Positions 34,003-43,045 of a stretch of 49,233 nucleotides of DNA are shown here, in pieces (within the stretch, counting starts at the first letter, position 1; each line of letters begins with the position of its first letter). Origin of the DNA: BOG-1112 sp964635325 (GTDB taxonomy: Bacteria; Bdellovibrionota_B; Oligoflexia; Oligoflexales; Bog-1112); the NCBI GenBank assembly GCA_964635325.1, contig CAZWOL010000017.1, forward strand, positions 1 to 49,233, given 5' to 3'. Made by a program: the position numbers and the translations under genes. The notes beneath the pieces were generated by a model. The model was not told the origin of the DNA. It saw nothing but the letters and a program-made list of their open reading frames with translations, and did not search any database.

Positions 34003-35322
34003 TCAATGTTTTAGAATTTTTGTAAGCGTATCAAAGATCTCATCGATCTGTGTTTTAGAAACGATGAGAGGCGGAGAGAGTGCGATCGTATCTCCGGTTG
34101 TACGGATCAACAATCCCTTTTCAAAAGCTTTCAAAAAGACATCGAAAGCGCGAACTGTAGGCTTGCCTGGAATGCTCTCCAATTCAATAGCTCCGACAAG
34201 ACCCAAGTTGCGCAAGTCTATGACGTGAGGCAAGTCTTTGAGAGAGTGTAGTGCATTTTCCCAGTATGGTGCTAGTTTCTGTGTGCGTTCGAAAAGATTT
34301 TCTTCTTTATAAGTATCCAAACATGCGAGTGCAGCGGCTGCTGCTACCGGATGTCCTGAGTAAGTATAACCGTGGCATAATTCAATGACATGTTCTGGTC
34401 CGTTCATAAACGTATCGTAGATTTTTTTGTCGATGGCAACTGCACCCATCGGGATTGTTCCACCCGTAAGGCCTTTAGCCATTGTGATCATATCAGGTTG
34501 TACATCAAAGAGCTCTGCTGCTGTAGCTGTATGCCCGACGCGACCAAAACCAGTGATGACCTCATCAAAGATCAGTAAAATGTCATGCTTTGTGCAAATT
34601 TGACGGAGTCTTTGCAAGTACCCTTTGGGTGGCAGAAGCACTCCTGTCGAACCAGCAACGGGTTCCACAATAACAGCTGCAATGGTCTCAGCTCCATGAA
34701 GTGCAACGATCTTCTCGAGATCATCGGCAAGGTGTTCTCCCCATGTTGGTTGTCCACGTGTGAAAGCATTCTCTTTGAGATTGTGTGTATGTGAGAGGTG
34801 GTCCACACCTGTAAGCATGCTGCCGAAATTTTTCCGATTCGCTACCAGTCCTCCGACAGAGATTCCACCAAATCCAACTCCGTGATAACCACGTTCTCGT
34901 CCGATCAAACGCGTACGTGAGCCTTGCCCTCGTATATTGTGATAGGCCAATGCAATTTTCAGTGCTGTGTCAACCGACTCCGAACCTGAGTTTGTAAAGA
35001 AGACATGATCAAGTGTGCCTGGCATAAGGTTTGCAACGCGTGAAGCTAATTCAAAGGCTTTGGGGTGACCCATTTGAAAGGGTGGAGCATAGTCAAGTTC
35101 TTGGATCTGTTTCGATACAGCCTCTACAACCTTGGGGCGTGCATGTCCGATGTTGCAACACCACAGACCTGCAGTAGCATCCAAAACTTTGCGTCCGTCA
35201 TCTGTTGTGTAGTGCATGTCTTTTGCTGCGACAAACATGCGGGGCTTTTGCTTGAACTGACGATTAGCTGAGAACGGCATCCAGTACGCATCGAGATTAT
35301 TGGCAGAAGTCGATATGGACAT
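34003..35322 (-). CDS. Class III aminotransferase, omega-amino acid:pyruvate type
   Basis: 439 residues, PLP enzyme. YWMPFSANRQFKQKPRMFVAAKDMHY is characteristic of the beta-alanine/omega-amino acid:pyruvate branch; FFTNSGSESVDTALKIA binds PLP phosphate; IFDEVITGFGRVG holds the ring-stacking Asp; MAKGLTGG gives the Schiff-base Lys283. It moves an amino group from an omega-amine such as beta-alanine to pyruvate. Substrate remains uncertain. AAAGGTG lies 6-12 nt upstream of the ATG, but within a perfect hairpin. It follows asnS by about 118 nt on the same strand. Confidence 0.9.
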   Translation of the reverse strand: MSISTSANNLDAYWMPFSANRQFKQKPRMFVAAKDMHYTTDDGRKVLDATAGLWCCNIGHARPKVVEAVSKQIQELDYAPPFQMGHPKAFELASRVANLMPGTLDHVFFTNSGSESVDTALKIALAYHNIRGQGSRTRLIGRERGYHGVGFGGISVGGLVANRKNFGSMLTGVDHLSHTHNLKENAFTRGQPTWGEHLADDLEKIVALHGAETIAAVIVEPVAGSTGVLLPPKGYLQRLRQICTKHDILLIFDEVITGFGRVGHTATAAELFDVQPDMITMAKGLTGGTIPMGAVAIDKKIYDTFMNGPEHVIELCHGYTYSGHPVAAAAALACLDTYKEENLFERTQKLAPYWENALHSLKDLPHVIDLRNLGLVGAIELESIPGKPTVRAFDVFLKAFEKGLLIRTTGDTIALSPPLIVSKTQIDEIFDTLTKILKH

Positions 35323-35327
35323 AGCAT

Positions 35328-35350
35328 CACCTTTCGTGTCTAGAAAGGTG
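35328..35350 (-). promoter_or_regulatory. Hairpin that covers the aminotransferase ribosome binding site
   Basis: On the minus strand CACCTTTC, a 7-nt loop and GAAAGGTG make an 8-bp perfect stem. The 3' arm contains the AAGGTG Shine-Dalgarno, 5 nt before the ATG. If it forms in the mRNA, it would lower initiation. A second palindrome (CTAATTA/TAATTAG, 35366-35389) is just upstream in the same leader. Confidence 0.5.
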
Positions 35351-35440
35351 CATTTTGCGGGATAACTAATTAAAAATAAAGGTAATTAGGGAAGGGGGTT
35401 TCTTTGGCGTGGGGGTGGTTCTGAAAAAAAAGAGGTCTGC

Positions 35441-36972
35441 CTACCAAATGCGTCGAGAGGCGCGGGGGAAGGCGAGGACGTCTTTGATGTTCTTCATACC
35501 TGTGAGGTACATCATCATGCGTTCGAAACCGAGACCAAACCCTGAGTGAGGAACGGAGCCCCACTGACGGGTGTCGAGGTACCAACGGTAAGTGTCCATG
35601 TGACCCATCGCTTCGATTTTGCTTTGTAATATATCGAGACGTTCTTCTCTTTGACTACCACCGATGATCTCACCGATCGCTGGAGCAAGGAGATCAAGAC
35701 ACGCAACGGTTTTGCCGTCGGCATTTTCACGCATGTAAAACGGTTTGATGGTCTTTGGATAGTTGGTCACGAAGACTGGTTTTTTGAATACCTCATCGAC
35801 AAGATAACGCTCGTGTTCGGTTGCGATATCTCCACCGATCTCCGGTTTGATCTCGAAATTTTTGTTGCTCTTCACCAAAATCTCTTGCGCCTCTGCATAA
35901 GTGATATCTGCAAAGTCTTGTTCGAGTATGGTCTTAAAGCGATCCATCAGACCTGGTTCGACCCATTTGGTGAAGAACGCAATTTCATCTGGACACTGAT
36001 CCAAGACAGTTTGGGTAATGCTTTTGATAAATTTGCGGATCAGTACTTTTAAGTCGTCAAGATCGTAAAACGCAGCTTCGGGTTCGATCATCCAAAACTC
36101 GGATGCATGACGTGTGGTCTCCGAAGGATCTGCACGAAAAGTAGGGCCGAAGGTATAGACCTGTCCTAGACCCATTGCGAGTGCTTCTGCCTCTAACTGT
36201 CCACTTACTGTTAGGTAGACTTCCTGACCGAAAAGATCGTTCTTCCAGTCAAACTTTGCTGCCTTTGATGGGTCCTGTGATGTTACTCGAAAGGTCTCAC
36301 CAGCGCCTTCGCAGTCGCTCTTTGTCAAGATCGGAGCATGCACATAGCGAAAGCCTTCTTTTTGAAAGAAGGAGTGAATCGCATTTGNNNNNNNNNNNNN
36401 NNNNNNNNNNNNNNNNNNNNNNNNNNNNNNNNNNNNNNNNNNNNNNNNNNNNNNNNNNNNNNNNNNNNNNNNNNNNNNNNNNNNNNNGGAGCATGCACAT
36501 AGCGAAAGCCTTCTTTTTGAAAGAAGGAGTGAATCGCATTTGCTAATGAGTTGCGTACCATTCCTACCGCTAAGTGGGTGTTGGTGCGTGGTCTAAGGTG
36601 AGCGATCTCTCGCAAAAACTCTTGAGTATGTTTTTTCTTTTGTAATGGAAAACGATCGTCAGCTGCAGAGATCACTTGCAATTCGCTGACCTGCACTTCA
36701 AATTTTTGTGCACCGCTCGAAGCTACGACTTTGCCTCGTGCACGTACGCTGCTACCAGTGAGAAGTTGGTTCTCATTGATTTGTATTGCAGCGTTTTCGA
36801 CAACGAGCTGCAAACTTTCAAATGATGAGCCATCATTGATGCTGATGAACGAAATGTTTTTGCTAAAGCGAGAGGTGCGTATCCACCCCCAAACTTCGAC
36901 ATTGGATGTTTCGGCTTCGCTAAGCAAGCCTTTGAGAATCTTTACGATAGGGGTGCGGTGAGCGTTGATCAT
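35441..36972 (-). CDS. asnS: Asparaginyl-tRNA synthetase, split by an artefactual gap
   Basis: Charges tRNA-Asn. The N-terminal part (36972 to the gap) is the anticodon-binding OB fold: VEVWGWIRTSRFSKNISFISINDGS, then EFLREIAHLRPRTN. The C-terminal part has class II motifs: SGQLEAEALAMGLGQVYTFGPTFRADPSETTRHASEFWMIEPE (motif 2 region) and SGFGLGFERMMMYLTG (motif 3). The 100 N and a 55-bp duplication interrupt it; removing 155 bp joins FFQKEGFRYVHA directly to PILTKSDCEGAGETFRV and gives 1377 nt (458 residues), the normal length. AAAGGAT precedes the ATG. Same strand as icmF, 39 bp downstream of it. Presence suggests direct asparaginylation in this organism. Confidence 0.95.
36388..36487. other. 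Assembly gap (100 N) with duplicated 55-bp flanks
   Basis: 36333-36387 and 36488-36542 are identical 55-bp sequences (starting GGAGCATGCACATAGCG, ending GCATTTG) on both sides of the N run. This is what results when two overlapping contig ends are scaffolded without merging. The real locus probably has neither gap nor repeat. Confidence 0.95.
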
Positions 36973-37011
36973 TGCAATATCCTTTGAGAGTGTCCGGCGG
37001 CCGACAATTTT

Positions 37012-40000
37012 CTAAATAGCACGTCGGTACTGACCACCCATTTCATACAAGGTTTCGGAGATTTCGCCAAGAGAGCAATAGCGAACCGTATGCATCAGCT
37101 CCGCAAAAATGTTTTTTCCCTCGAGAACAGTCCGTTTTAGGTCCTCTAAGGCCTTCTTTCGCTGAGTTTTATTGCGTTCTTGAAATGCAAGCAGTCGCTC
37201 GAGTTGCTCGTCTTTTTCAGCATAGCTCGCTCGCGTGAGAACAATCTCGCCGCGATTGGCGATGTCGAGTGCCTTCTCGTTGATATACGTGTTGACCCCA
37301 ATAATGGGAATCTCCCCTGTATGCTTCAATGTCTCGTAGTAGATGCTTTCTTCTTGAATCTTAGTCCTTTGGTACTGACTCTCCATAGCACCCAGTACTC
37401 CCCCTCGTCGAGAGATGGCTTCAAATTCCTTCAGCACGGCTTCTTCGACCAGATCCGTCAGCATTTCGATGAAGTAGGAACCCTGATTCACGTTTTCACA
37501 CTGATTTAGACCAAACTCGCGATTGATGATCAACTGTATAGCCATTGCTCGACGCACACTCTCTTCCGTAGGAGTTGTGAGAGCTTCATCATATGCGTTG
37601 GTGTGCAATGAGTTGCAATTGTCATAAAGAGCCATCAAAGCTTGTAGAGTTGTACGGATATCGTTGAAATCCATCTCTTGTGCATGCAGCGAGCGACCGG
37701 AGGTTTGAATATGATACTTGAGACGCTGTGAACTCTCATTTGCACCATAAATATCACGCATAGCAATGGCCCAAATGCGACGGGCAACACGACCGATCAC
37801 GGCATATTCAGCGTCGATTCCGTTGGAAAAAAAGAAAGAAAGATTTGCTGCAAACTTGTCGATCGCTAAGCCGCGTTGCAGATAGTATTCAACATAGGTA
37901 AAGCCATTTGCAAGCGTGAAGGCAAGTTGCGTAATGGGGTTTGCTCCAGCTTCTGCAATGTGATAACCCGAGATCGATACCGAATAAAAATTACGAATAG
38001 ATTTTTCGATGAAATACTCCTGCATGTCACCCATCAATTTTAGAGCGAATTCTGTCGAAAAAATGCAGGTATTCTGAGCTTGGTCTTCTTTCAAAATGTC
38101 GGCTTGTACAGTCCCTCGAACTGATTTTAAAGTTTGATCGACGATTTTTGCATAATTGTCTTCATCTGGATCGCGGCCTTCTTTTGCCTTGTACTGCTCG
38201 ACTTGCTGATCGATAGCAGCGTTGAAAAACATTGCAAGAATCATTGGTGCCGGACCATTGATCGTCATCGATACGCTGGTACTCGGTGCACAGAGATCAA
38301 ACTTATGGTATAGGTCCCTCATATCCTCAAGGTGCGCAATCGATACTCCAGACTCTCCAACCTTACCGTAAATATCTGGACGTTTATCTGGATTCGAACC
38401 ATACAGTGTGACACTGTCGAATGCGGTGCTCAGACGCTTTGCTGGGTCATGCTTTGCAAGATAGTGAAAGCGTGCGTTGGTACGCTTGGGACCACCTTCA
38501 CCCGCAAACTGTCGCTTGGGTTCTTCCTCTTTGCGTCGAAATGGAAAGATCCCTCCAGTGTAGGGAAAGCCACCAGGTACGTTTTCTTTCCACAAAAAAC
38601 GTGCAATCTCGGTCTGGCTTTGAAAGTCAGGCATAGCAACTTTGGGCAGGCTTGCCGTCGAAAGTGTCTTAAAGCTTGCAGGAACTTTGACATCTTTGCC
38701 ACGTACGAGATAAGAAAATTGTTCGGAGTTGTAAGCCTCCTTAGTCTGTTCCCAACATTCAAGCTTTTGACGCAAGTGCGGAGCAATCTCAAGAAAGCGA
38801 GTTTTTGCCAGCTGTGAAAGTTTTGTGTTGCCATCTTTTTCCGTCAACTGAGCAGCAAGTTGCAGAGCTTCGGCTTCTCTGACACATTGGATTTGCTTAG
38901 CGCCCTCTTTGTGAAAGTTGCGCACTGCATCAGCGATTTTGCTGAGATAGTTCACTCGTGAATGAGGAATGAATGAATCACGATGCGTTGATGTCTTAGC
39001 ATGTGAGCGCTTCTCTTTTGGGTTTGAATAGATGGGATTCTGTTCTGCAAACTTCTTCAAAATTGCGTAGTATAAGCCCGTGACACCATCATCTCCAAAG
39101 CGACTAGCGATGGTTCCAAAGACTGGATAGTCCTCGCTCTCTCCGCGTTGTCCAGCATGACGTGTGCGTCTTAGTACAGTTCTTACTTGGTCTACAGCAT
39201 CGGTGCCCTGTGGGCGTTCGTACTTGTTGACTGCAATGAAATTTGCGAAGTCAAGCATGTCGATTTTTTCAAGTTGTGTTTGCGCTCCAAATTCAGGCGT
39301 CATCACATACAAAGAAAAATCCGAAACATCGACGATCGCCGTGTCTCCTTGTCCGATACCGCTGGTTTCGACGACGATGAAATCAAAATCTTGGGTTTTT
39401 AGAAGACGAACAGCATCCTTGCAAACTTGTGCTACTTCTTTTCCCGAACCGCGTGTTGCAAAACTACGTAAAAAAACACGGGGGTTGGTTGCGCTGTTGA
39501 TACGCAGACGATCACCGAGCAGTGCTCCACCCGTTTTTTTCTTGGAAGGATCTATGCAAAGTACACCTATGCGTAGCTTTGGAAAATCTTCGAGAAAGCG
39601 TAGGAGTAATTCATCCAAGAGCGAACTCTTTCCTGCTCCCCCTGTTCCTGTTATGCCTAGCACCGGAATATGCTTAGAGGATGTTTTGAATCCCAACTCT
39701 TCAAATGAACTTTGCCCGCTTTCTAAAAGTGTAAGAGCGCGTGCAAGTAGGCTCGTTGCATCTCCCTTTCTTTTGCCCCAATCCGAATATTTAAAATCAG
39801 CGTTATGCAAAACATGACCGATCACTCCATCGAGACCAACCTTTTGTCCGTCTTCTGGACTGTAAATTTTGCAGGTCCCTTTCGTTTCGATTTCACGAAT
39901 TTCCTTTGGAGAAACAACACCCCCACCTCCACCGAAGATTTGTACTTCAGTGCAACCTTTGGCATCCAATAACTCACGCAAATAAGGAAACAACTCGCTA

Positions 40001-40299
40001 TGCCCACCTTGGTAGCATGAGACTGCAATCCCTTGCACATCTTCTTCGACAGCTGCATCGACGATTTCCTGTGCCGAACGATTGTGCCCAAGGTGTATGA
40101 CTTCAGCTCCGCGAGCCTGCATGAGGCGACGCATGATATTGATGCTTGCATCATGACCATCGAATAGAGAGGTCGCTGTTACAAAACGAATTTTGTTTTG
40201 TGGTGTAAGAGTCTTTAATCGTGTGATTGCATCTGTACTGAGCTTGGATAGATCTTGGGTTGCAAGCTCATCGCTAGTTGGTTTTTTTGTTGATGGCAT
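37012..40299 (-). CDS. icmF: Fused isobutyryl-CoA mutase IcmF
   Basis: 1095 residues: adenosylcobalamin-binding domain (about 35-165, DGHDASINIMRRLMQ with the base-off His), a MeaB-like G-protein chaperone (about 205-420, P-loop TGTGGAGKSS), a linker and the substrate TIM barrel (about 560-1095). It interconverts isobutyryl-CoA and n-butyryl-CoA, and in some homologues isovaleryl- and pivalyl-CoA. Specificity residues are visible: Phe598 in RQFAGEG and Gln742 in ILKEDQAQNTC; methylmalonyl-CoA mutases have Tyr and Arg there. The fused G-protein gates cofactor loading, so no separate MeaB is needed. GGAAAGG precedes the ATG. REP copy C lies just upstream, asnS 39 bp downstream. Confidence 0.95.
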   Translation of the reverse strand: MPSTKKPTSDELATQDLSKLSTDAITRLKTLTPQNKIRFVTATSLFDGHDASINIMRRLMQARGAEVIHLGHNRSAQEIVDAAVEEDVQGIAVSCYQGGHSELFPYLRELLDAKGCTEVQIFGGGGGVVSPKEIREIETKGTCKIYSPEDGQKVGLDGVIGHVLHNADFKYSDWGKRKGDATSLLARALTLLESGQSSFEELGFKTSSKHIPVLGITGTGGAGKSSLLDELLLRFLEDFPKLRIGVLCIDPSKKKTGGALLGDRLRINSATNPRVFLRSFATRGSGKEVAQVCKDAVRLLKTQDFDFIVVETSGIGQGDTAIVDVSDFSLYVMTPEFGAQTQLEKIDMLDFANFIAVNKYERPQGTDAVDQVRTVLRRTRHAGQRGESEDYPVFGTIASRFGDDGVTGLYYAILKKFAEQNPIYSNPKEKRSHAKTSTHRDSFIPHSRVNYLSKIADAVRNFHKEGAKQIQCVREAEALQLAAQLTEKDGNTKLSQLAKTRFLEIAPHLRQKLECWEQTKEAYNSEQFSYLVRGKDVKVPASFKTLSTASLPKVAMPDFQSQTEIARFLWKENVPGGFPYTGGIFPFRRKEEEPKRQFAGEGGPKRTNARFHYLAKHDPAKRLSTAFDSVTLYGSNPDKRPDIYGKVGESGVSIAHLEDMRDLYHKFDLCAPSTSVSMTINGPAPMILAMFFNAAIDQQVEQYKAKEGRDPDEDNYAKIVDQTLKSVRGTVQADILKEDQAQNTCIFSTEFALKLMGDMQEYFIEKSIRNFYSVSISGYHIAEAGANPITQLAFTLANGFTYVEYYLQRGLAIDKFAANLSFFFSNGIDAEYAVIGRVARRIWAIAMRDIYGANESSQRLKYHIQTSGRSLHAQEMDFNDIRTTLQALMALYDNCNSLHTNAYDEALTTPTEESVRRAMAIQLIINREFGLNQCENVNQGSYFIEMLTDLVEEAVLKEFEAISRRGGVLGAMESQYQRTKIQEESIYYETLKHTGEIPIIGVNTYINEKALDIANRGEIVLTRASYAEKDEQLERLLAFQERNKTQRKKALEDLKRTVLEGKNIFAELMHTVRYCSLGEISETLYEMGGQYRRAI

Positions 40300-40351
40300 A
40301 AATACCTTTCCTTTTATCCGAGGTCGAGTGTGCTGTTAGGACGTCTTATCC

Positions 40352-40408
40352 GTCATCTCGAGTGAAGTCTGCGAAGCAGACGGAATCGAGAGATCGCCTG
40401 CTTAGCCA
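40352..40408 (+). repeat. REP-like palindromic element, copy C
   Basis: Starts GTCATCTCGAGTGAAG, ends ATCGCCTGCTTAGCC. Inner stem GTCTGC/GCAGAC with a GAA loop; outer stem ATCTC/GAGAT, a compensated change from ATCCC/GGGAT in copies A and B. Its CTTAGCC end supplies the murJ stop codon at 40402. Confidence 0.7.
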
Positions 40409-42042
40409 GGTGGTCTCTCGATCTGACTTGTTCTAAAAAATCGATGACGGAAAAACCAAGTTAATCCAAATAATGACACCACGATTGTGCCATTCACAGT
40501 AATGACAAATAGAGTCTGCCATTTTAAAGCTAAGCCTATAAGAAATGGCAGAGATGCTAAGAATGGAGTTATAAGATACTGAGCTCCCCAAGCACCGAAA
40601 AATCCGATCCCCAATAATCCCATCGATATGAGCAAGTTTCTTTTCTGCCACTCCAAACGATCCCGTCTCAGGCCCAATAGCAAGAACAATGCGTTTAAAG
40701 TAAGAGTGCAGGACGTTGTTAGTGCTAGTCCTTTATGTCCAAGGTAAGAGACAAAGCACAGGTTTGCAACGAAGTTGACGAGGATGCTAAAGAGACTGAC
40801 TTTCATCGCGTAGTTTGTACGTTCAGTTGCATAATAATAGGATGTTAAAACTTTCAGAAGACCGTAAGCAATCAGCGAAAAACTATAAAAATAAAGTGCG
40901 TCCGCTGTAGCCATTGCATCTTGCAAAGAGAATTTGCCGTGCTGATAAAGAAGCTGTGTTACAGGCAGTGAGTTGATCCATAAAAAACACATGCAGGGGA
41001 CCACCAACCAAGTTACCATCTCGAGAGCTGCCTGAAGTTTGGAAGCAACTTCGCTTGAACTTCCCTTGCGAGCAATGACGCGTGATAGAGCAGGTAGTGA
41101 GATGATTCCCAGACCTACGGCAAAGACTCCAATCGGAAGTTGGAGCACACGAAAACTAAAGTTGAGCCAGGTGACGGATCCTTCTTGTAGAGCTGTTGCA
41201 AAATTTGTATTCACAAGCACATTCACCTGACCTGCACTACCAGCGACAACCATAGGCCCCATGAGCTTGCATACTTTGCGTAGATCCTTTGACCATGGAA
41301 AGCCCTGAGTTCTCGATTTGAGCAACTGCTTGCGTATGCCCCAAACTTGTATAAGCGTCTGACTTAGTCCCCCGACAAGCACACCAAGTGCTAGTCCTAC
41401 AATGGAACGCTCAGCGAGATGAGTCTCAATCCACAAAGGTCCATAATTTACAACAAGACGTGAAAGAACAATCGCTCCGAGTATATATCCGAGGTTCAAT
41501 GCTACAGAGGAGATTGCACTGAGGAAGAAACGACCCTTCTGATGCAAGGCGCCCGATGCAATTGCGCCAACAGTCATAAATGCAATAAAGGGAAAGAGCA
41601 CACGTGTTAGACCGACTGTGTCGTGAAAAAATTGCGGAGGGCGTTCGGTTTCATTTGCGAAGAGTGTCATAAGTTCGACGATTTCAGGACTGAAGATCAT
41701 TCCCAAAACGCAGAAGACACCTACTACTATTGAGAAAAACTGAAAGGACTGGTGCAAAAAGATGCGAGCTCTTGTTTCATCTTCTTCTTTGAGTGTCGCA
41801 TAAACTTTAGTGAAAGAAGCACCGAGTGCTCCTTCAGCAAGTAACTCTCGCAAGAGGTTGGGAATACGATTTGCTACAATAAATGCATCTAGTAGAAAGT
41901 TTGCCCCAAAGGCTCCAGCGAGCACAGACTCTCGGAGGACTCCAGTCAAACGACTCAGGAAGGTGCCCAGAGCAAAGAGTAAACTGGACTTCCCGAGGCC
42001 TCTCTTTGATTCTTTGGAACTTGCTTGATGGTGTGGACCCAT
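40402..42042 (-). CDS. murJ: Lipid II flippase MurJ
   Basis: 546 residues, about 14 membrane spans, of the MviN/MurJ branch of the MOP superfamily. Flips undecaprenyl-linked peptidoglycan precursor across the inner membrane. LLFALGTFLSRLTGVLRESVLAGAFGANFLLDAFIVANRIPNLLRELLAEGALGASFTKVY is the strongly conserved N-terminal region, with the family's Arg residues in R.PN..R.L..EGA. Later NFATALQEGSVTWLNFSFRVLQLPIGVFAVGLGIISLPALSR is also typical. The last residues before the stop (IERPPG) and the stop come from REP copy C, so the native C-terminus may have been slightly changed. Downstream of folD on the same strand. Confidence 0.95.
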   Translation of the reverse strand: MGPHHQASSKESKRGLGKSSLLFALGTFLSRLTGVLRESVLAGAFGANFLLDAFIVANRIPNLLRELLAEGALGASFTKVYATLKEEDETRARIFLHQSFQFFSIVVGVFCVLGMIFSPEIVELMTLFANETERPPQFFHDTVGLTRVLFPFIAFMTVGAIASGALHQKGRFFLSAISSVALNLGYILGAIVLSRLVVNYGPLWIETHLAERSIVGLALGVLVGGLSQTLIQVWGIRKQLLKSRTQGFPWSKDLRKVCKLMGPMVVAGSAGQVNVLVNTNFATALQEGSVTWLNFSFRVLQLPIGVFAVGLGIISLPALSRVIARKGSSSEVASKLQAALEMVTWLVVPCMCFLWINSLPVTQLLYQHGKFSLQDAMATADALYFYSFSLIAYGLLKVLTSYYYATERTNYAMKVSLFSILVNFVANLCFVSYLGHKGLALTTSCTLTLNALFLLLGLRRDRLEWQKRNLLISMGLLGIGFFGAWGAQYLITPFLASLPFLIGLALKWQTLFVITVNGTIVVSLFGLTWFFRHRFFRTSQIERPPG

Positions 42043-42166
42043 GACTATCTCGATATGATGAAAGAACTTAGGGAGCCAAGCTTGGCTGTCCTAAGAAGAT
42101 AGCTTAGCGATTTTAGAAGCAGAGTGTCACTTGGAATTCTCTGGCGGTAGGTAGAAGTCCTGCTTT

Positions 42167-43027
42167 CTACGACTTTGCAGTAGTATGGGAGTATGCATTG
42201 AAGCAGTTCAAAAGCAGACAAGCTATGGTCATCGGTCCAACTCCTTTGGGGACAGGTGTAATCCATGAAGCTTTGTTTTGCACAGCTTCGAAGTTTACAT
42301 CTCCAGAGAGTTTGCCATCGGCACCACGATGCATTCCAACATCAATGACGACAGCTCCATCTTGCACCCATTTCTCATCGACAAGGTGACGAGAGCCTGC
42401 AGCAACCACAAGAAGATCAGCCTGACGGGTCCATATCCAAGGGACTTTGGTTTTTGAGTGAAGGTTGAGTACCGTCGCATTGCGATGTTGTAAGAGTTTT
42501 GCAATCGGTGAACCAACTAAGACGCTACGCCCAACTACGGCAGCTACCTTGCCTTCAAATTGAAAATCGATAGCTTCGAGCATCTTGATGATCCCAAGAG
42601 GGGTGCATGGTACATGCTTCGCTTTGTTCAATGCGAGTAAGCCCTGATTGTGTGGACTTAAACCATCGACATCTTTGTCAGGGTTGATCGTTGATAGAAT
42701 GCGAAACATATGAATATGAGAGGGTAGAGGTAACTGAATCAGAATCCCATCGACCGATGTATCTTTGTTTAGATCTTTGACCAGAGCTAGTACAGCAGCT
42801 TCGGAGGTGGATGCCGGTAGATGCAAGGTTTCAGAATCAATCCCGACATTTTGACAGGCTTTCTCCTTGTGTTGCACGTAAATGCGACTTGCAGGATCAT
42901 CCCCGACAAGAATCACTTTGAGGCAGGGACGACGTTTTCCTTGGTTGATAAGAGCTTCGATACGTTGTTGAAGGTCGTGTTGCAAATCTTTGGCAAGGCG
43001 ACTGCCGTCGATAATTTGTGATGCCAT
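42167..43027 (-). CDS. folD: Methylene-tetrahydrofolate dehydrogenase/cyclohydrolase
   Basis: 286 residues. Bifunctional enzyme that converts 5,10-methylene-THF to 10-formyl-THF with NADP. ASRIYVQHKEKACQNVGI has the catalytic Lys (Y-V-x-x-K) and VDGILIQLPLP plus NPDKDVDGLSPHNQGLL are the folate-site motifs; VVGRSVLVGSPIAKLL and the final TPVPKGVGPMTIACLL complete the NADP domain. A normal length. GGAGG precedes the ATG by 5 nt. Starts 18 bp after the FAD oxidoreductase gene, so cotranscribed with it. Confidence 0.96.
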   Translation of the reverse strand: MASQIIDGSRLAKDLQHDLQQRIEALINQGKRRPCLKVILVGDDPASRIYVQHKEKACQNVGIDSETLHLPASTSEAAVLALVKDLNKDTSVDGILIQLPLPSHIHMFRILSTINPDKDVDGLSPHNQGLLALNKAKHVPCTPLGIIKMLEAIDFQFEGKVAAVVGRSVLVGSPIAKLLQHRNATVLNLHSKTKVPWIWTRQADLLVVAAGSRHLVDEKWVQDGAVVIDVGMHRGADGKLSGDVNFEAVQNKASWITPVPKGVGPMTIACLLLNCFNAYSHTTAKS

Positions 43028-43045
43028 AAAAGCCTCCGTCGGAAA

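Noticed and set aside
36984..37005. TTTGAGAGTGTC plus GG between icmF and asnS as a second copy of the dnaX-leader element
   Set aside because: Only about 15 bp match; the opposite arm and interior are absent. Chance or a tiny relic.
42149..42170. Small hairpin (GTAGAA/TTCTAC) at the 3' end of folD as a terminator
   Set aside because: Six base pairs only and no U-tract on the folD strand.
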